DNA of 21,452 nucleotides from Theodoxus fluviatilis (lineage: Eukaryota > Mollusca > Gastropoda > Cycloneritida > Neritidae), in NCBI GenBank assembly GCA_034096865.1, contig JAWQFJ010007936.1, positions 32,501 through 53,952 of the forward strand, given 5' to 3'. The notes beneath the pieces were generated by a model, which was not told the origin of the DNA, did not search any database, and worked only from the letters and a program-made list of their open reading frames with translations. The position numbers were made by a program, and so were the translations under genes. Positions within the stretch are counted from its first letter, which is position 1. Each line of letters begins with the position of its first letter. Positions 18,701 through 21,452 of the stretch are shown in pieces.

Positions 18701-21452
18701 AGCTACAGTGAAAAAGACTGGACAATGGTCATGGTGAGTGAGGGTATACACGGTTTGTGACTACAGTAAATGGCAGGAGGTGTCTACTCAAGTCAGTAAC
18801 ATCATACTGAAACTGGATAGGTGGTTAAGGGGTATGAACATGAAGATAGCATAGTATGGTGGAATTGCAGAGTCGATAAGATGGTGTGAATGGAGTATGA
18901 GGGAGGGTGTACTAAAGTAGTGATCAGTGGACGGGAGGGATGGACACGCTAGTTAATGGGGCTGTTGTGTGAAGTAGGAAGAGGTAGTTGACGGATGTGC
19001 GCATAAACAAAGTGGGGTGAATAGGGTATAGTGGAGTGGGAGAGTGGGCGGTTGATAAAGATGTTGGAGGGGGGTAGGGGTGGAGAGGATTTGGAGTTCT
19101 GGGTCAGTGGTCGTGGAGAGTGAGGAGTTGTGATTGACGGGGGATGGGATGGATAAGCAGAGGATGGAAACAGGAGGAGGGGGCCTAGGAGAGGGGTGGA
19201 ACACTACGCAAGGAGTCAACGATGGGTCACGAAATGTGAGGAAACGAACTGTGGCATGGGTGGATATGATACTATTTATCGAGGTGGCGGACCTGGCAGG
19301 TGGCCTTAGATGGATTAATCTGGAGCCTTATAAGAACAAGTGCCCCACAAGCATGGTTAAGAGGTACGGATGTATTGAGACTGATCCTCGAAAAGGTGTA
19401 TATATGTGATAGCATCGATGTGTGAGACTAGTAACAGAGGTGTCGTTATGACACTCACATAGGAAGGTTTGGATTGTATAGGAGATGTTATCTGCTATCA
19501 GTGATGAACGGGGGATCCTGTCACATAACAGATGGACCGCGGGTAGTAGTGGAGGGGGAATAGCATCACAGATGCAGGACGTGTGGGTGAGAAATCTAAT
19601 CGGGGGTGGGTGACGAGGTACGTATGGTGTGGGGGGAGTGAGGGATATAAGAGGGGAGTCATGGTACGCGGTGCCATTTTGTTGGCTGACTTGGGGTTTG
19701 GGTGTAGGATGTACAGTGGTTGTACTGTAGTGTGAGAGAGCAGATTTGGACATGGGAGCAGTGGTGGCTGGAGGCCACTGTGGTCGTGTGGGTGTCAAGA
19801 TGGAAAAGAGTGACACATGACATGGAAGGGAAGGAGGTGTACAGCGTGTACAGGGAGAAGAGCCAGTGTGCGTTTGAGAGATGGGTGGAATCTGGGGAGC
19901 AGTGAGAAGGTCATATTATCAACTCAAAGAGTACTGGATGATGAGGCAAATGTCAGTTAACACAATGTGGTGTGGTTTGGATCACACATGGGCAAGTTGT
20001 GGTATGTGACAAGGGAAGGGGTGTGGGAAAGGGGTGTTGCAGAGGGCAGGTGGTTAGAGCGGTGATACATAGGGGTCAATGGCCTGAATAGTAGCTTGGG
20101 AGGAGGTGGCGTTGGTGTGTGTTGGTCACACGGGTTACGCTTCTATAGGGTGAGACTGTCCGGGAGATAGCTGCTCCTAGAGATCTCGGCTGTGGTGGTG
20201 GTAGGCTCATGTGAGACAGCTGGGTGATGCTACATTATGCGGGCTATGTAGGATGTTGGGTGGAGTAGGTGATACTAGAGTGAGAAACAGTGTCCCGGCT
20301 GAGTGCCTAGGGATTAGCAAAGTCTTGGTGAAGGACTCGGTGGGGGTGGGGGGGGATGGTAGCTTAGGGGGGGGTGTCGTGATTACACGCACACATTAGT
20401 TGATGTAGGATATGAGGATAGTTGGAATGTGGATGTTCATACGCATTGGGACAGGAGTACAGGTAGAGGTAACATGAGTCACACACCAAGAATAAGTTGA
20501 GGGGTACGTGTGTGTAGTAGTTGTGTGGTGGAACTGTGCTAAATGTAAACGTGGTGACATTGTTTGTAGCAGAGGTGGGGGTGGGTTAAAGGGACTGGTA
20601 CTATTTGTTGTGATGCCAGGGTGTGTGTACGTGATATAGGATATACTGTGTTCTAGGGGGATATGCATTAAATAAAAATGGTAGTGAGGACATTAGGAAC
20701 TGATAATGTTTGACAAGTGTAGATGGCGTGGACATAACCGCAAGTGGCAAGGAACATGGTGTGTGCACGGTGTTTCAGGTGCAGTGGGGGGCACTATAAA
20801 TGTGGAGGAGTAGTTGTTTACGATAGGTGGTGAACCGGTAGACTGGGGGGGGGTGGGGGGGTGTGGGTGGGGGAAGGGTATTCACTAGACTCATTTGCAT
20901 GGATAGAGATCAATTATGTGACTGGGGAGGAGGGCATAATCGATGGACGATACAAATGAAAAGGAAGTGTTGAGCGGGGCACAATGTATGAGAAGAGTGG
21001 GCTGGGATAAGATTAACACTAAGAAAGTAAAAAGTGCTAAGCGCGGCCGGCTGAGTAGTGGATTATTGGCACGATTAGGTGGTGGATGCTGCGTCATAGG
21101 GATTATATGTAGGAAATAAAGGCAGGGCTGGAATTAGCACAAATGGTACGAGGAGACGCAATGGGGGTGGAAGACAGTGTTGGAATGTAGACGGAGTGAG
21201 ACACGAGTGGGATGGTGTATGTGGGTCTGACTGCAAAGGGGGGACGACAACGATTGAATAGTGGCGGTGCGGATCTTCGAAGTCAGGAGGGTGTGTTTGC
21301 GGTGAAAGGTTTTGAGCGCGTTGAGGCACAGAGGAGTGGTATCTGAGTCATGGCAAGGGGGTGTGTGGTTTGATTAGCCATGTGTTGAGGGTGGTTGAAT
21401 GTGGGAGGGAGTAAGAGTGCGGGCGAGGTCAGGGGGGGTGGGGGTGTGCGCG
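15710..21452. other. C-poor sequence with no recognisable feature
   Basis: No gene, RNA or element could be recognised. The composition is still G-rich and C-poor but less extreme than at 7-9 kb (about 32% G and 15% C on the lines at 18001 and 21001). If the fold-back reading is right, this stretch mirrors several kb of DNA upstream of position 1, starting with the missing C-terminal half of the Tc1 transposase. A run of 11 G at 17243-17253 and G-rich clusters near 20847 are low complexity. Confidence 0.5.

Larger units (their letters stand above)
5462..21452. other. Low-fidelity G-rich fold-back region, probably an assembly artefact
   Basis: The plus strand is G-rich and C-poor throughout. 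Counts on the lines starting 6001, 9181, 12061, 15001, 18001 and 21001 total 147 G and 43 C in 360 bases, and the line at 7801 has 37 G in 60. Underneath the excess G, the sequence first continues copy 2 forward (to 5987) and later follows positions 4630 down to 1 as a stretched reverse complement. Clear pairs are 3601-3613 with 11168-11180 (13 exact), 3398-3415 with 11460-11477 (18 exact), 3167-3176 with 11841-11850 (10 exact) and 3795-3801 with 10891-10897. Long minus-strand reading frames are a by-product, because a C-rich, G-poor strand seldom makes TAG or TGA. I find no real genes here. Confidence 0.8.

Noticed and set aside
5462..21452. Degenerate telomere or subtelomere (G-rich strand)
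   Set aside because: No TTAGGG-type or other period recurs, and mirrored LINE and short-element sequence can be aligned within it.
5462..21452. New low-complexity satellite, R-loop region or GC-skewed replication origin
   Set aside because: There is no repeat period, the skew starts sharply inside a known element, and the underlying sequence is that of the left arm.

Overview
The window comes from a eukaryote, most likely an invertebrate animal and possibly a mollusc (low confidence). It contains a Tc1/mariner transposon, a decayed LINE with a C-terminal zinc-knuckle domain, and short non-autonomous elements rich in TGACCTTGA words. There is no bacterial gene organisation, no RNA gene, and no host protein-coding gene that I can support.

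Positions 1-5461 read as ordinary repeat-rich DNA. From left to right: (i) the 5' part of a Tc1-like element on the minus strand, with a transposase frame open for all 184 visible codons (554 to 1) and an inferred element end near 872; (ii) a compact block (898-1148) of ~60-bp GC-rich units whose outer 67 bp form a perfect inverted repeat; (iii) a 5'-truncated LINE on the plus strand (about 1149-4849), broken by frameshifts and stops but still showing the SNWRP, IDFDKAFD, RQGCPLSP, YADD and C-terminal Cys-rich blocks; (iv) an 834-bp non-autonomous element (3577-4410) inserted in that LINE; (v) a second copy of the same element starting at 4850.

From about 5462 to the end (16 kb) the plus strand becomes G-rich and C-poor. 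Hand counts on six scattered 60-bp lines give about 41% G and 12% C. This looks at first like a new low-complexity region or an array of Pro/Ser/His-rich genes on the minus strand. I think it is neither. The first part (5462-5987) is the rest of the second short element, same orientation, stretched about 1.6-fold by inserted bases, mostly G. Much of the remainder is a degraded reverse-complement copy of the left part of this same window, in collinear order: LINE 3' part near 9.45 kb, first short element near 10.1-11.2 kb, LINE body 11.2-14.7 kb, and the Tc1 element about 14.9-15.7 kb. The junction between LINE and inserted short element recurs in the mirror arm. The extra bases are G on the plus strand in both the forward and the mirrored part, so the bias follows the direction of reading and not the strand of the element. 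The simplest explanation is an uncorrected fold-back (template followed by complement) long read left in the assembly. The turn is not resolved but should lie near 6.2-7.2 kb. The stretch from about 15.7 kb to the end should then mirror several kb of DNA lying upstream of position 1.

The genes do not form a pathway. The window is a nest of transposable elements, an intact-looking Tc1 next to an old LINE that was hit by short elements, followed by what is probably a sequencing or assembly artefact that would mislead gene finders.
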